Source of the DNA: Sva-07 sp041686315
GTDB taxonomy: Bacteria; Actinomycetota; Acidimicrobiia; Acidimicrobiales; Ilumatobacteraceae
Reading direction: 5' to 3'
Assembly: GCA_041686315.1 (NCBI GenBank)
Contig: JAWLEC010000001.1
Span: forward strand, 1 to 52,673
Length of the DNA stretch: 52,673 nt
This document shows positions 23,091 through 31,181 of this stretch, piece by piece (the first letter of the stretch is position 1; each line of letters opens with the position of its first letter). The notes beneath the pieces were generated by a model that saw only the letters and a program-made list of their open reading frames with translations, did no database searches and was not told where the DNA came from. The position numbers were made by a program, and so were the translations under genes.

Positions 23091-24343
23091 AGGGTCCGAC
23101 GATGAGCCGGCAGCCGGACTCCCACGGCCGCCCGAACGCCAGGGTGTGGCTGCGCCGCAACCTGTTCCGCACGCCGCTCGACGGTGTTCTCACCGTCGTG
23201 TTCGGCGCGATCAGCATCTGGCTGCTCTACAAGACGCTGTCGTTCATCTTCGTCACCGGCCGGTGGGACATCATCCGCGTCAACCTGCGCCTGCTGATGA
23301 TCGGCCGCTTCCCCGAAGTCCACGTGCTCCGGATCGCCGTGACCATGGTGACCCTGGCCGGATGGGTCGGTCTGCTGGCCGGGTTCGTGCGCGGCCGACA
23401 GGTGCGCAGCGGGAAGGTTCCGGCCGACGATCGCTTCACGCTCGGCCGCGCCGCCGACATCGCCGAGCGGCTCTGGTTGCCCGCGGTCGTGATCCTGCTG
23501 CTGCTGATGCTGTCGGGTACTCCCGGGCCGTGGATCACCGCCGGTCTGGGTGTCGTCGCTGCGGTGGCGGGCCGACTCATCGGCCCCGCACTGGGCCGGC
23601 AGACGTTCGGCACCGTGGCGACTGCGGCGTTGTTCACCGCACTCGGAGCCGTCCCGCTCGTGTTGTACTTCTACGTGGTCACGGCCGTCGGGTTCGACGA
23701 CTGGGGCGGCTTCATGCTGAACATCTTCCTCGCCGTCTGCTCGATCGTGCTGTGCTTCCCGCTGGGCGTGCTGCTGGCGTTGGGCCGCCGGTCGGCGCTG
23801 CCGTTGGTGCGGGTCGTGTCGACGGCCTACATCGAGCTCGTCCGCGGCGCCCCGTTGTTCGTGCTGCTGCTGCTCGCCAACGTGGCCCTCGGTTTCTTCG
23901 TCCCCGACACGCTGGCGCCGGCCACCTCCACCCGCGCGATCGTGGTGTTCACGCTGTTCACCGCGGCGTACATGGCCGAGATCATTCGCGGCGGGCTGCA
24001 GTCGGTGCCGCGCGGGCAGTTCGAGGCGGCGAAGGCGGTCGGGCTCAGCCCGGTTCGCCAGACCGGGTACATCGTGCTGCCGCAGGCGTTGCGCAACGTG
24101 ATCCCGGCGCAGATCGGCCAGCTGATCAGCCTGTTCAAGGACACCACGCTGGCCGGCATCGCAATGGGGCTGTTCGAGATGCTCAACGTGTCGCAGGCGA
24201 TCACCGCCCAGGAGGACTTCCGGGGTCAGGGCCTGATCGGCGAGACACTCACGTTCACGGCGCTGCTGTTCTGGACGGTGGCCTACACGATGAGCCGCGA
24301 GAGCCAGCGGCTGGAGAAGCGACTGGGAGTAGGAGTCAGATGA
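23087..24343 (+). CDS. aapM: General L-amino-acid ABC transporter permease
   Basis: A 418-residue permease partner of AapQ. An N-terminal segment with TM helices (FGAISIWLLYKTLSFIFV) and the AapM-like region RFPEVHVLRIAVTMVTLAG precede the conserved transport domain; the EAA loop reads GLQSVPRGQFEAAKAVGLS at about residue 305, and the C-terminus ends EMLNVSQAITAQ and RESQRLEKRLGV. It starts at the ATG overlapping the aapQ stop (ATGA) and itself overlaps the ATG of aapP in the same way, indicating tight translational coupling across three genes. Confidence 0.92.
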   Translation: MKGPTMSRQPDSHGRPNARVWLRRNLFRTPLDGVLTVVFGAISIWLLYKTLSFIFVTGRWDIIRVNLRLLMIGRFPEVHVLRIAVTMVTLAGWVGLLAGFVRGRQVRSGKVPADDRFTLGRAADIAERLWLPAVVILLLLMLSGTPGPWITAGLGVVAAVAGRLIGPALGRQTFGTVATAALFTALGAVPLVLYFYVVTAVGFDDWGGFMLNIFLAVCSIVLCFPLGVLLALGRRSALPLVRVVSTAYIELVRGAPLFVLLLLANVALGFFVPDTLAPATSTRAIVVFTLFTAAYMAEIIRGGLQSVPRGQFEAAKAVGLSPVRQTGYIVLPQALRNVIPAQIGQLISLFKDTTLAGIAMGLFEMLNVSQAITAQEDFRGQGLIGETLTFTALLFWTVAYTMSRESQRLEKRLGVGVR

Positions 24344-25137
24344 CCGACCACACGGATCCGGACACGCACTCGGTGTACGCCGACGCCACGGCGATGAGGG
24401 GCTCGGGCTCGGCGATGATCGAGCTGGAGCACGTCGACAAGTTCTTCGGCGACTTCCAGGCGCTGGCCGACATCAACTTGAAGGTGGCGAGCCAGGAGGT
24501 CGTGGTGGTGATCGGCCCGTCGGGATCGGGCAAGTCCACCATGATCCGCTGCATCAACCGGCTCGAGGAGCACGACGCCGGACGCATCGTGGTCGACGGC
24601 ATCGAGCTGTCGAACGACATCCGCAACATCACCGAGATCCGCCGCGAGACCGGCATGGTGTTCCAGAGCTTCAACCTGTTCCCGCATCTCAGCGTGCTCG
24701 ACAACATCACGTTGGCGCCACGCAAGGTGCGTAAGTTGCCGAAGGCCACGGCGGACGAGCTGGGGATGGCGCTGCTCGAGCAGGTGCAGATCCCCGAGCA
24801 GGCGAAGAAGTACCCGGGGCAGCTGTCGGGTGGGCAGCAGCAGCGGGTGGCGATCGCCCGGGCGTTGGCGATGAAGCCGAAGGTGATGCTGTTCGACGAG
24901 CCCACGTCGGCGCTCGACCCGGAGATGATCGGCGAGGTGCTCGACACGATGAAGGAGCTGGCCAGGTCGGGTATGACGATGATCGTGGTCACCCACGAGA
25001 TGGGGTTCGCCCGCGAGGTCGCCGACCGGGTGGTGTTCATGTCCGACGGCCAGATCGTGGAGGTCGGCACCCCCGAGCACTTCTTCGAGAACCCGCGGGA
25101 GGACCGCACCAAGCTGTTCCTCTCCCAGATCCTGTAG
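24340..25137 (+). CDS. aapP: Amino-acid ABC transporter ATP-binding protein
   Basis: A 265-residue polar-amino-acid transporter ATPase. Walker A GPSGSGKST, Q-loop VFQSFNLFPH, signature LSGGQQQRVAIARAL, Walker B VMLFDEPTSALDPE and the switch His in VVTHEMGFAREVADR are all canonical. It drives the AapQM permease pair. The ATG overlaps the aapM stop (ATGA) and is preceded by AGGAG. A run of about 25 residues precedes the usual MIELEHVDKFFG start, so an internal ATG at about residue 26 is an alternative. The operon ends in the hairpin at 25153-25198. Confidence 0.95.
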   Translation: MTDHTDPDTHSVYADATAMRGSGSAMIELEHVDKFFGDFQALADINLKVASQEVVVVIGPSGSGKSTMIRCINRLEEHDAGRIVVDGIELSNDIRNITEIRRETGMVFQSFNLFPHLSVLDNITLAPRKVRKLPKATADELGMALLEQVQIPEQAKKYPGQLSGGQQQRVAIARALAMKPKVMLFDEPTSALDPEMIGEVLDTMKELARSGMTMIVVTHEMGFAREVADRVVFMSDGQIVEVGTPEHFFENPREDRTKLFLSQIL

Positions 25138-25152
25138 GAATCTCCACCACCA

Positions 25153-25198
25153 CGGCGATGAGCAAGACCCCGCCATCGGGTGGTGTCGCTCATCGCCG
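25153..25198. terminator. Palindrome family D, copy 3; end of aap operon
   Basis: Arms CGGCGATGAGC (25153-25163) and GCTCATCGCCG (25188-25198) are perfectly complementary around a 24-base loop that itself contains CCCGCCATCGGG. It starts 16 bases after the aapP stop and is a natural transcription stop for the operon. The CGATGAGC core recurs at 50116 and 50178. Confidence 0.65.
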
Positions 25199-25245
25199 AC
25201 CGAGCTCGACGCGGCGGACGGCGAGCGATCTGCAATCATTGCGCG

Positions 25246-26127
25246 GTGAACGATTCCACCGGCCGCACCGACCCCTCCGACACCGACCCGTCCCGAACCG
25301 GTTCGTCCCGGCGGTGGATCGTGTGGGTGCTGCTCGGCGTGGCCGGGCTGGTGGTGCTGGTGTACGCCGCCATCTTCGTCTACGCCAACGTGATCAACGA
25401 CTCGCCCGACGAACTCGATGCGAGCGATCTCAGCAATGCCCTCACCGCCACCACGGCGGGACCCGACACCACAGCGGCCGGAGCGGACACCACCACGCCG
25501 CCCGCCGGGGAGACGACCGTGGCACCGACCGGCAGCGAGGCGCCGGCCACGAGCGCCACCACGCCCGACACCGCCGCACCCGACACGGTCGCGCCTGCAC
25601 CGGACGGTTTCGACGGCGACTGGGTGCCGACCACGGCGTCGGAGTTCGGCTACCGCGTCGACGAGGTCATCGCCGGGGTCAACGTCACCGCCGTGGGCCG
25701 CAGCAACGAGATCGACGGCCTGCTGGCCATCGAGGGCACGCAGGTGACGGTGGTCGACATCGAGGTGCTCGTCGAGAACATCACCAGCGACGACAGCCGC
25801 CGCGACGGCCAGTTCCGCGGCCGGATCATGAACGCGGCCGAGTTCCCCACCGCCGAGTTCGCGCTCACCGCGCCGATCGAACTGGGCGAGATCCCGTCGC
25901 TCGGCGAGCAGGTGATCGCCGACGCCGTCGGCGAACTCACGCTGCGCGGCACCACCAACCCGGTCGAGTTCGAGGTCACCGCCGAGGCGACCGGCGACCG
26001 CATCGGCGTGCTCGGATCGATCCCGGTCGTGTTCGAGGACTACGGCATCCCGAACCCGTCGTTCGGCGCCATCACCACCGAAGACAACGGCCTCGTCGAG
26101 TTCGTCCTCGTCTTCGAGCGCCCCTGA
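25246..26127 (+). CDS. YceI family protein, membrane-anchored
   Basis: A 293-residue protein. An N-terminal TM anchor (WIVWVLLGVAGLVVLVYAAIFVYANV, about 25-50) is followed by a Thr/Ala/Pro-rich linker of about 70 residues and a C-terminal YceI-like lipocalin-fold domain beginning FDGDWVPTTASEFGYRVDEV and including GRSNEIDGLLAIEGTQV, MNAAEFPTAEFALT, VGELTLRGTTNPVEFEV and IPVVFEDYGIPNPSFG. YceI proteins bind long-chain isoprenoids or other amphiphiles; the ligand here is unknown. The domain would face outward. The GTG start (25246) follows AATCAT at six bases and may be leaderless. The gene ends four bases before palindrome A2. Confidence 0.85.
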   Translation: MNDSTGRTDPSDTDPSRTGSSRRWIVWVLLGVAGLVVLVYAAIFVYANVINDSPDELDASDLSNALTATTAGPDTTAAGADTTTPPAGETTVAPTGSEAPATSATTPDTAAPDTVAPAPDGFDGDWVPTTASEFGYRVDEVIAGVNVTAVGRSNEIDGLLAIEGTQVTVVDIEVLVENITSDDSRRDGQFRGRIMNAAEFPTAEFALTAPIELGEIPSLGEQVIADAVGELTLRGTTNPVEFEVTAEATGDRIGVLGSIPVVFEDYGIPNPSFGAITTEDNGLVEFVLVFERP

Positions 26128-26130
26128 GAG

Positions 26131-26183
26131 CCGAAAAATGCCTCGTTCGTAGCGCCTGGCGCTACGAACCGGGCATTTTTCGG
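26131..26183. repeat. Palindrome family A, copy 2 (between convergent genes)
   Basis: Same outer arms CGAAAAATGCC / GGCATTTTTCG as copies 1 and 3, inner GTTCGTAGCGC / GCGCTACGAAC and CTG loop; only one position and one G-T wobble are unpaired. It starts directly after the YceI stop and precedes the convergent ABC exporter stop at 26209. Confidence 0.85.
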
Positions 26184-26208
26184 GCTCTGCGGGCGTCCGA
26201 GCGATGGG

Positions 26209-27990
26209 TCAGACGGTCGGCTGGCTCTTCGCCCAGGCGGCGGCGAGCGCTGCGTAGCGCCCGCCGAGAGCCACGAGCTCGTCATGGCTGCCGAGTTCGG
26301 CGAGCCGCCCGGCGTCGATCACGCCGATGCGATCGGCGCGGCGGATGGTCGACAGGCGATGGGCCACCACGATCGTGGTGCGTCCGCCCATCAACGACTC
26401 GAGTGCGTGCTCCACGATCGCCTCCGTGCCGGGGTCGAGGTTGCTGGTGGCCTCGTCGAGCACCAGCACCGCCGGATCCACGAGGGCCGCCCGCGCCAGC
26501 GACACGAGCTGCCGCTCCCCCGCCGACAGCCGTGACCCGCGCTCGCGCACCTCGGTGTGGATCCCCTCCTCGAACGCCTCGAACCGCTCGAGTGCGCCGA
26601 TCGCGGCGAACGCCGCCCGGATGTCGTCGTCGGTGGCGTCGACACGGGCGATGCGCACGTTGTCGGCGATCGTGCCGCCGAAGAGGAACCCCTCCTGCGG
26701 CACCACCACCACCCGGCGGCGCAACGACGCCAGTGTGGCGTCGCGCAGGTCGACACCTCCGAAGGAGATGCTGCCCGACGTGGGGTCGTAGAGACGGGCC
26801 ATCAGCTTGGCCAGCGTCGACTTGCCGGCGCCGGTGGGGCCCACCAGCGCCAACCGCTCGCCGTCGGCGACGGTGATCGACACGTCGCGCAGCACCGGCG
26901 TCTCGGTGGCCGGATAGCGGAAGCCGACGTCGTCGACCACCATCTCGCCGGACCGCGGCAGGTCGAGGTCACCGTCACGGATGTCGGGCTCGGTGTCGAG
27001 GATCTGGAACAGCTTGTTCAGCGAGGCGGCCGACGACTGCACCGTGTTGTAGAGCTGCGAGAGCTGCTGGACGGGTTCGAACAGCTGCGCCAGCAGCAGC
27101 ACCGTGGCGATGATGGTACCGATCGACACGTCGCCACGGGTGAAGAGCCAGCCGCCCACGCCCACGACGAGCGCCGTGGCGCACACGCCCGCCGCTTCGA
27201 CGAGACCGAAGTACCAGGTGGAGACGCGCACGCTGTGGACGTGCGAGTCGTAGAGATCACGGTTCGACGCGACGAAGCGGCGGGTCTGCTCGGGCTCACG
27301 GCCGTAGGCCTGGATCACCCGGACACCGGCGATGCCCTCCTGCAGCGACGACAGGTTCTGCCCCACCCGCTCGCGCACCTCGAGGTAGGCGGCGTTCGAG
27401 TCACGCTGGAACTTGCGGGAGGCGACGATGATCACCGGCATCACGAGCAGCCCCACGAGCGCCAGCTGCCACGACATGGCGAACAGCAGCACCAGGGCGA
27501 ACACGATCAGCAGGGCGGCGGCGATGAACTGCAGCAGCCCCCACTGCACCAGCTCGGACATCGACTCGATGTCGGCGGTCATGCGGGCCACCAACACGCC
27601 CGACTTGTTGCGGTCGAAGAAGGCCAGCGACTGGCGCTGGATGTGGTCGAACACCCGGACCCGCAGGGCCCGGAGGAATCCCTCGCCGGCGCGGTTCACG
27701 AGCACGAACTGCTGGCGCGAGGCGAGGTAGGCCACGGCGACCACCACGACGTAGGCGATCACGGCGTTGCGCAACGTCGCCGAGTCGCGAGGTTCGATGC
27801 CCTCGTCCACGCCGTAACGCACGATCACCGGCCCGAGCAGCAGGCCGAGCGTGGACACGGCGGTGAAGGCGAGGGCGCCGGCGATCGTCTTCTTGAACGG
27901 CAGGGCCAGGCGGCCCGCCCGGCGCAGCACCTGCTTGGCCTCGTCGGTGTCGAGGCGGTCCCCCTCCTCCACGGCGCTCATGCGCTGCAT
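26209..27990 (-). CDS. ABC exporter half-transporter (catalytic-site subunit of heterodimer)
   Basis: A 593-residue exporter: six-TM type I exporter domain (about 25-330) plus an ATPase. Walker A is GPTGAGKST, Walker B VLVLDEATSNLD with the catalytic Glu, H-loop VVAHRLSTI, but the signature is LSAGERQL instead of LSGGQ. The partner upstream has the reverse pattern, so the two form an asymmetric heterodimer with one degenerate ATP site, like TM287/TM288 or BmrCD. The substrate is unknown (lipid, peptide or drug). The ATG overlaps the partner's stop codon (ATGA). The gene ends next to palindrome A2. Confidence 0.9.
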   Translation of the reverse strand: MQRMSAVEEGDRLDTDEAKQVLRRAGRLALPFKKTIAGALAFTAVSTLGLLLGPVIVRYGVDEGIEPRDSATLRNAVIAYVVVVAVAYLASRQQFVLVNRAGEGFLRALRVRVFDHIQRQSLAFFDRNKSGVLVARMTADIESMSELVQWGLLQFIAAALLIVFALVLLFAMSWQLALVGLLVMPVIIVASRKFQRDSNAAYLEVRERVGQNLSSLQEGIAGVRVIQAYGREPEQTRRFVASNRDLYDSHVHSVRVSTWYFGLVEAAGVCATALVVGVGGWLFTRGDVSIGTIIATVLLLAQLFEPVQQLSQLYNTVQSSAASLNKLFQILDTEPDIRDGDLDLPRSGEMVVDDVGFRYPATETPVLRDVSITVADGERLALVGPTGAGKSTLAKLMARLYDPTSGSISFGGVDLRDATLASLRRRVVVVPQEGFLFGGTIADNVRIARVDATDDDIRAAFAAIGALERFEAFEEGIHTEVRERGSRLSAGERQLVSLARAALVDPAVLVLDEATSNLDPGTEAIVEHALESLMGGRTTIVVAHRLSTIRRADRIGVIDAGRLAELGSHDELVALGGRYAALAAAWAKSQPTV

Positions 27991-29798
27991 CAGTCACCAC
28001 CTGCCCCGGGCACCGGTGCAGTCACGCTGCGCGACGGCGCACCATCGGGGTCCGGTGGCCCGTCGGCATCCTCGACGGCCATCGCCGCCAGCACGTCGCG
28101 GTAGCGCGGTTCGGTGTCGAGCAGCTCCTCGTGCGGTCCGGAGGCCACGACGAGTCCACCGTCGAGCAACACGACCGTGTCGGCCAGCGCAATGGTGCCG
28201 GGCCGGTGGGCGATGACGATCGTGGTGCGCCCGTCCATCACGGTGGCCATCGCCGCGCGGATCTCGTGCTCCTTCGACGGGTCGACCGCCGACGTCGCAT
28301 CGTCGAGCACCAGGATGCGCGGGTCGGCGATGATCGCCCGGGCGATGGCGATCCGCTGGCGCTGCCCGCCCGACAGCGAGTAGCCGCGTTCGCCGAGCAT
28401 CGTGTCGTAGGCGTCGGGAAGGCCCATGACGAAGTCGTGGGCGCCGGCGAGCCTGGCCGCGCGCTCGATCATGTCGCGGTCGGCATCGGGACACGCGAAC
28501 GCGATGTTGGCGGCCACCGAGTCGTGGAACAGCAGCGTGTCCTCGAACACCACCCCCACGGCCCGGCGCAGTTCGTGCAGGCTGAGATCGCGCACGTCGA
28601 CGCCGTCGATCGCCACGCTGCCGGCATCGACGTCGTAGAACCGCAGCAGCAGACGGGCCACCGTCGACTTGCCCGAGCCGGTGGCACCGACCAGCGCCAC
28701 CGACTGGCCGGCGACCAGGTCGAGGTCGAATCCGTCGAGCACCGGAGCCGCGGTGTCGTATCCGAACCGGACACCGTCGAAGCGGACGGCGCCGACCTCG
28801 CCGCCGGTGGGCAGCGGTGTCGGACGGGCCGGGCTGGCCACCTGGGGCACCGTGTCGAGCACCTCGTTCACCCGCTCGAGTGCCGCGCCGGCGCGCTGCG
28901 CCCAGGCGATCGTCATGCCGATCATCCGCAGCGGCCACACGAGCAGCGCCACGAAGAAGTTGAACTGCACGAGCTGGCCGAGCGTGAGGTCACCGTCGAT
29001 CACGCGCATGCCGCCGAGGCCGAGTACGGCGATCAACCCGAGCTGCGGCAGCAGTTCGATGGCCGGCAGGAACTTCGCCCGGATGCGGGCGGCGCCGATC
29101 GAGACGCTACGGATGTCGTCGGCCTCGGTGCGCAGCCGGTCGGCCATCACCTGTTCGGCGCCGAACCCCTTGACCACGCGGACACCCCCCACCGACTCCT
29201 CCACCACGGTGGCGAGTTCCGCCTGCTCGGCCTGCACCTGCAGCACGGCTCCGTGGATGGAGTTGGAGAAGCGGCGGCCGGCGACGTTCACGAGCGGCAG
29301 CGGCGCCAGCGCGACGAGGGCCAGCAGCGGATCGGTGACGAACAGGATGACGGCGACGGTGAGGATCATCGCCAGGTTCGACAGCGTGACCGGGATCATC
29401 ACCACGAACATCTGGATCTGGTTGAGGTCGCTCGAGGAGCGGCTCATCAACTGTCCCGTCTGCGCTCGGTCGTGGTAACCGATGTGCAACGACATGATGT
29501 GCCCGAAGAGCTGCTCGCGCAGGCGCGTCTCGGTCCAACGGGCTTCGCGGAAGGCGTAGAACCGGCGCAGCGCCGTGAACGTGCCGGCCATCACGCCGGC
29601 GACGGCGATCAGCAGCGCCCACAGCCAGAGCAGCTCGCCCTGTTCGATCCCCCGGTCGATCCCGTAGCGGACGAGGATCGGCACCGACACCTTGCCCGCC
29701 ATCCACACCAGCCCGACGATCGTGCCGATGGCCAGGTTGCGACGCTGCGCACGCAGCGTGGCGCGCAGCAGCGCCCAGCGCGAGCGGGCGTCAGACAT
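27990..29798 (-). CDS. ABC exporter half-transporter (degenerate-site subunit of heterodimer)
   Basis: A 602-residue TM-ATPase half transporter. TM helices begin at NLAIGTIVGLVWMAGKVSVP, and the intracellular coupling region holds HIMSLHIGYHDRAQTGQLMSRSSSD. In the ATPase, Walker A GATGSGKST and signature LSGGQRQRIAIARA are canonical, but Walker B ends LVLDDATSAVD: the catalytic Glu is Asp, as in the non-hydrolysing site of heterodimeric exporters. It starts only three bases after the stop of the ArsC-family selenoprotein gene and is translationally coupled to the second half-transporter, so all three form one operon transcribed from the promoter near 30211. Confidence 0.9.
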   Translation of the reverse strand: MSDARSRWALLRATLRAQRRNLAIGTIVGLVWMAGKVSVPILVRYGIDRGIEQGELLWLWALLIAVAGVMAGTFTALRRFYAFREARWTETRLREQLFGHIMSLHIGYHDRAQTGQLMSRSSSDLNQIQMFVVMIPVTLSNLAMILTVAVILFVTDPLLALVALAPLPLVNVAGRRFSNSIHGAVLQVQAEQAELATVVEESVGGVRVVKGFGAEQVMADRLRTEADDIRSVSIGAARIRAKFLPAIELLPQLGLIAVLGLGGMRVIDGDLTLGQLVQFNFFVALLVWPLRMIGMTIAWAQRAGAALERVNEVLDTVPQVASPARPTPLPTGGEVGAVRFDGVRFGYDTAAPVLDGFDLDLVAGQSVALVGATGSGKSTVARLLLRFYDVDAGSVAIDGVDVRDLSLHELRRAVGVVFEDTLLFHDSVAANIAFACPDADRDMIERAARLAGAHDFVMGLPDAYDTMLGERGYSLSGGQRQRIAIARAIIADPRILVLDDATSAVDPSKEHEIRAAMATVMDGRTTIVIAHRPGTIALADTVVLLDGGLVVASGPHEELLDTEPRYRDVLAAMAVEDADGPPDPDGAPSRSVTAPVPGAGGD

Positions 29799-29801
29799 GG
29801 G

Positions 29802-30203
29802 TCACGTGGTCGCAGCCCCCGGTCTCAGGAGTTCGGCGACCCGTTCCTTGGGCCGGCCGATGATCGCCGTGTCGGTGGTGACCACCACCGGGCGTTGCAG
29901 GAGCTGCTTGTGCTTCACCAGCACGTCGACGATCTGGTCGACGGTGGCGACGTCGTCGTCGGTGAGGCCCAGCTTCTTCCACATGCTGTCGCGCCGGACG
30001 AGGTCGGTCGGGTCGCCGTCGAGCTTGGCGATGATCGCGCGGAGCGTGGCGGCGTCGGGCGGGTCCTTGATGTACTTCACCACGTCGACCTCGACGCCCA
30101 GCTCCTCGGCAATGCGCACGGCATTGGCGGAAGAGTTTCAATGCGGGTTGTGGTAGATCGTGGCCACGGGCGTGCCACCGGCGCTGTCGTCGTGCGTCCC
30201 CAT
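29802..30203 (-). CDS. arsC: ArsC/Spx-family selenoprotein (TGA at the catalytic cysteine)
   Basis: Read from ATG 30203 with TGA (30140-30138) as selenocysteine, the gene gives 133 residues: VATIYHNPH-U-NSSANAVRIAEE, then VVKYIKDPPD, LVRRDSMWKKLGL, and QRPVVVTTDTAIIGRP. This is the complete ArsC thioredoxin-like fold; relatives read YHNPRCSKSRNAL, so U22 replaces the catalytic Cys. The conserved Arg positions of ArsC (in LVRR, QRP and GRP) are kept. A hairpin fitting a bacterial SECIS starts three bases after TGA. TAACCT seven bases ahead supports ATG 30203. Without recoding only a 105-residue C-terminal part would be called. Arsenate reduction or a related thiol redox job is inferred. First gene of an operon with two ABC exporter subunits. 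Confidence 0.8.
30102..30135 (-). promoter_or_regulatory. Bacterial SECIS-like hairpin
   Basis: On the minus strand, CTCTTC (30135-30130) pairs with GAGGAG (30107-30102) below a small internal loop, and CAATGC (30126-30121) pairs perfectly with GCATTG (30115-30110) around the apical loop CGTGC. Seventeen bases separate TGA from the apical loop and a G is the second loop base; both fit the published bacterial SECIS model as I remember it (16-37 bases, G within the first two loop positions). Confidence 0.7.
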
Positions 30204-30210
30204 GGCCGCC

Positions 30211-30216
30211 AGGTTA
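30211..30216 (-). promoter_or_regulatory. -10 hexamer of arsC operon
   Basis: TAACCT on the minus strand ends seven bases before ATG 30203. The spacing is that of the other leaderless genes here and supports the full-length, TGA-containing reading of arsC. Confidence 0.45.
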
Positions 30217-30335
30217 TGTCGCCGTCACTCACTGCCTCGTATCGATTGCGACACCCGTCGCGCAAGATGGCGGCTGCCGACTCCCCCTTCGACGTCCCGA
30301 CGAACGAGACGACACGCGATGAGCGAGGGGAAGCC

Positions 30336-30791
30336 ATGTCCCACTTCTGCACCGGCCGTCACCTGCTGCGCGCCGGCGACCGTATCCACGACGAACTCGA
30401 CGCCCTCGGGGTGGTCTCGATGGCGCTCGCACCCGAGCCGGGGATCGGCGAGACCATCGCCCTGGTGCTCGACCGCGACCACCGCAGCCGTGAGATCGTG
30501 ATCGTGAACGACACGCCCGGCGGCGACGACCTCATCGGCGTCGTCGAGTGGCTGTGCGCGGCCGTGCGCAGCGGTGCACGGCCCGACGTGGGCGGCTACG
30601 TGGTCGCCTCCGTCAGGCCCCGCCAGCCGGTCGAGCCCGACGACGTCGGTCGGTGGTGCGAGGCGAGCGAACGCTGTGCGGCCGCCGGTGTCGAGCTCGT
30701 CGAATGGTTCGTGATCAGCGGCCACCGCGCTGCCGACGTGTCGTGCCCGCGCGATCTGATCGGCGAGCCGCCACGCTGGCGACGCCGCTGA
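30336..30791 (+). CDS. Conserved actinobacterial protein of unknown function
   Basis: A 151-residue soluble protein. ETIALVLDRDHRSREIVIVNDT, then DDLIGVVEWLCAAVRSG, YVVASVRPRQPVEPDDVGRW and ELVEWFVIS...VSCPRDLIGEPPRW make a compact alpha/beta protein that I recall as a frequent actinobacterial family without assigned function. The layout of strand, helix and a late EWFV motif is reminiscent of RadC/JAB-type folds, but the metal-binding His-x-His is not seen, so no activity is proposed. The start ATG is preceded by GAGGGGA at good spacing. It converges on the DUF4031 gene with only three bases between. Confidence 0.65.
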   Translation: MSHFCTGRHLLRAGDRIHDELDALGVVSMALAPEPGIGETIALVLDRDHRSREIVIVNDTPGGDDLIGVVEWLCAAVRSGARPDVGGYVVASVRPRQPVEPDDVGRWCEASERCAAAGVELVEWFVISGHRAADVSCPRDLIGEPPRWRRR

Positions 30792-30794
30792 GGC

Positions 30795-31091
30795 TCAGGA
30801 CGTCGCCGGCGAGGCAGCGATACGCGCGCGGCGTTCGGCCGGCGACAGCCGGAGTCCGGCGGCGCGCAGGCGGCGCACGAGTTCGCGGCTCTCGACGTGC
30901 TGTGCGCCGGCGGCGAGCAGGTCGTCGCGGTACTCCTCGGGGATGTCGTAGTGGTCGCCCTGGAAACCACGACGGGGAATACCCGCCGCATCGGCGAAGT
31001 CGTGCAGCTCGTCGTAGGAGACATCGCTGACCAGATGGCACCACTTGCGGCCGCGCCACCACCAGCGCGCGTCGTCGATGAGGATCGCCAT
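30795..31091 (-). CDS. DUF4031 domain-containing protein
   Basis: A 98-residue protein starting MAILIDDARWWWRGRKWCHLVSD, followed by YDELHDFADAAGIPRRGFQGDHYDIPEE and SRELVRRLRAAGLRLSP. This is the full DUF4031 pattern (Trp-rich N-terminus, HYD motif, C-terminal helix), common in actinobacteria and of unknown function. The ATG at 31091 is six bases after CACACT on the minus strand, and the gene is divergent from the HD-hydrolase gene whose own hexamer CACACT lies at 31069... on the opposite side of the same interval. Length is normal for the family. Confidence 0.85.
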   Translation of the reverse strand: MAILIDDARWWWRGRKWCHLVSDVSYDELHDFADAAGIPRRGFQGDHYDIPEEYRDDLLAAGAQHVESRELVRRLRAAGLRLSPAERRARIAASPATS

Positions 31092-31181
31092 GACGCCAGT
31101 GTGGCACCTTGCGGACGTGCACCGTCGAAGGAGCGGAGTCGGACGAGCGGACTCGCGCGACGAGGTGACACACTGGGCTCG

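Noticed and set aside
26209..27990. LSAGERQ as evidence of a defective, decaying ABC gene
   Set aside because: The partner has the complementary deviation, as in functional heterodimeric exporters, and both frames are intact.
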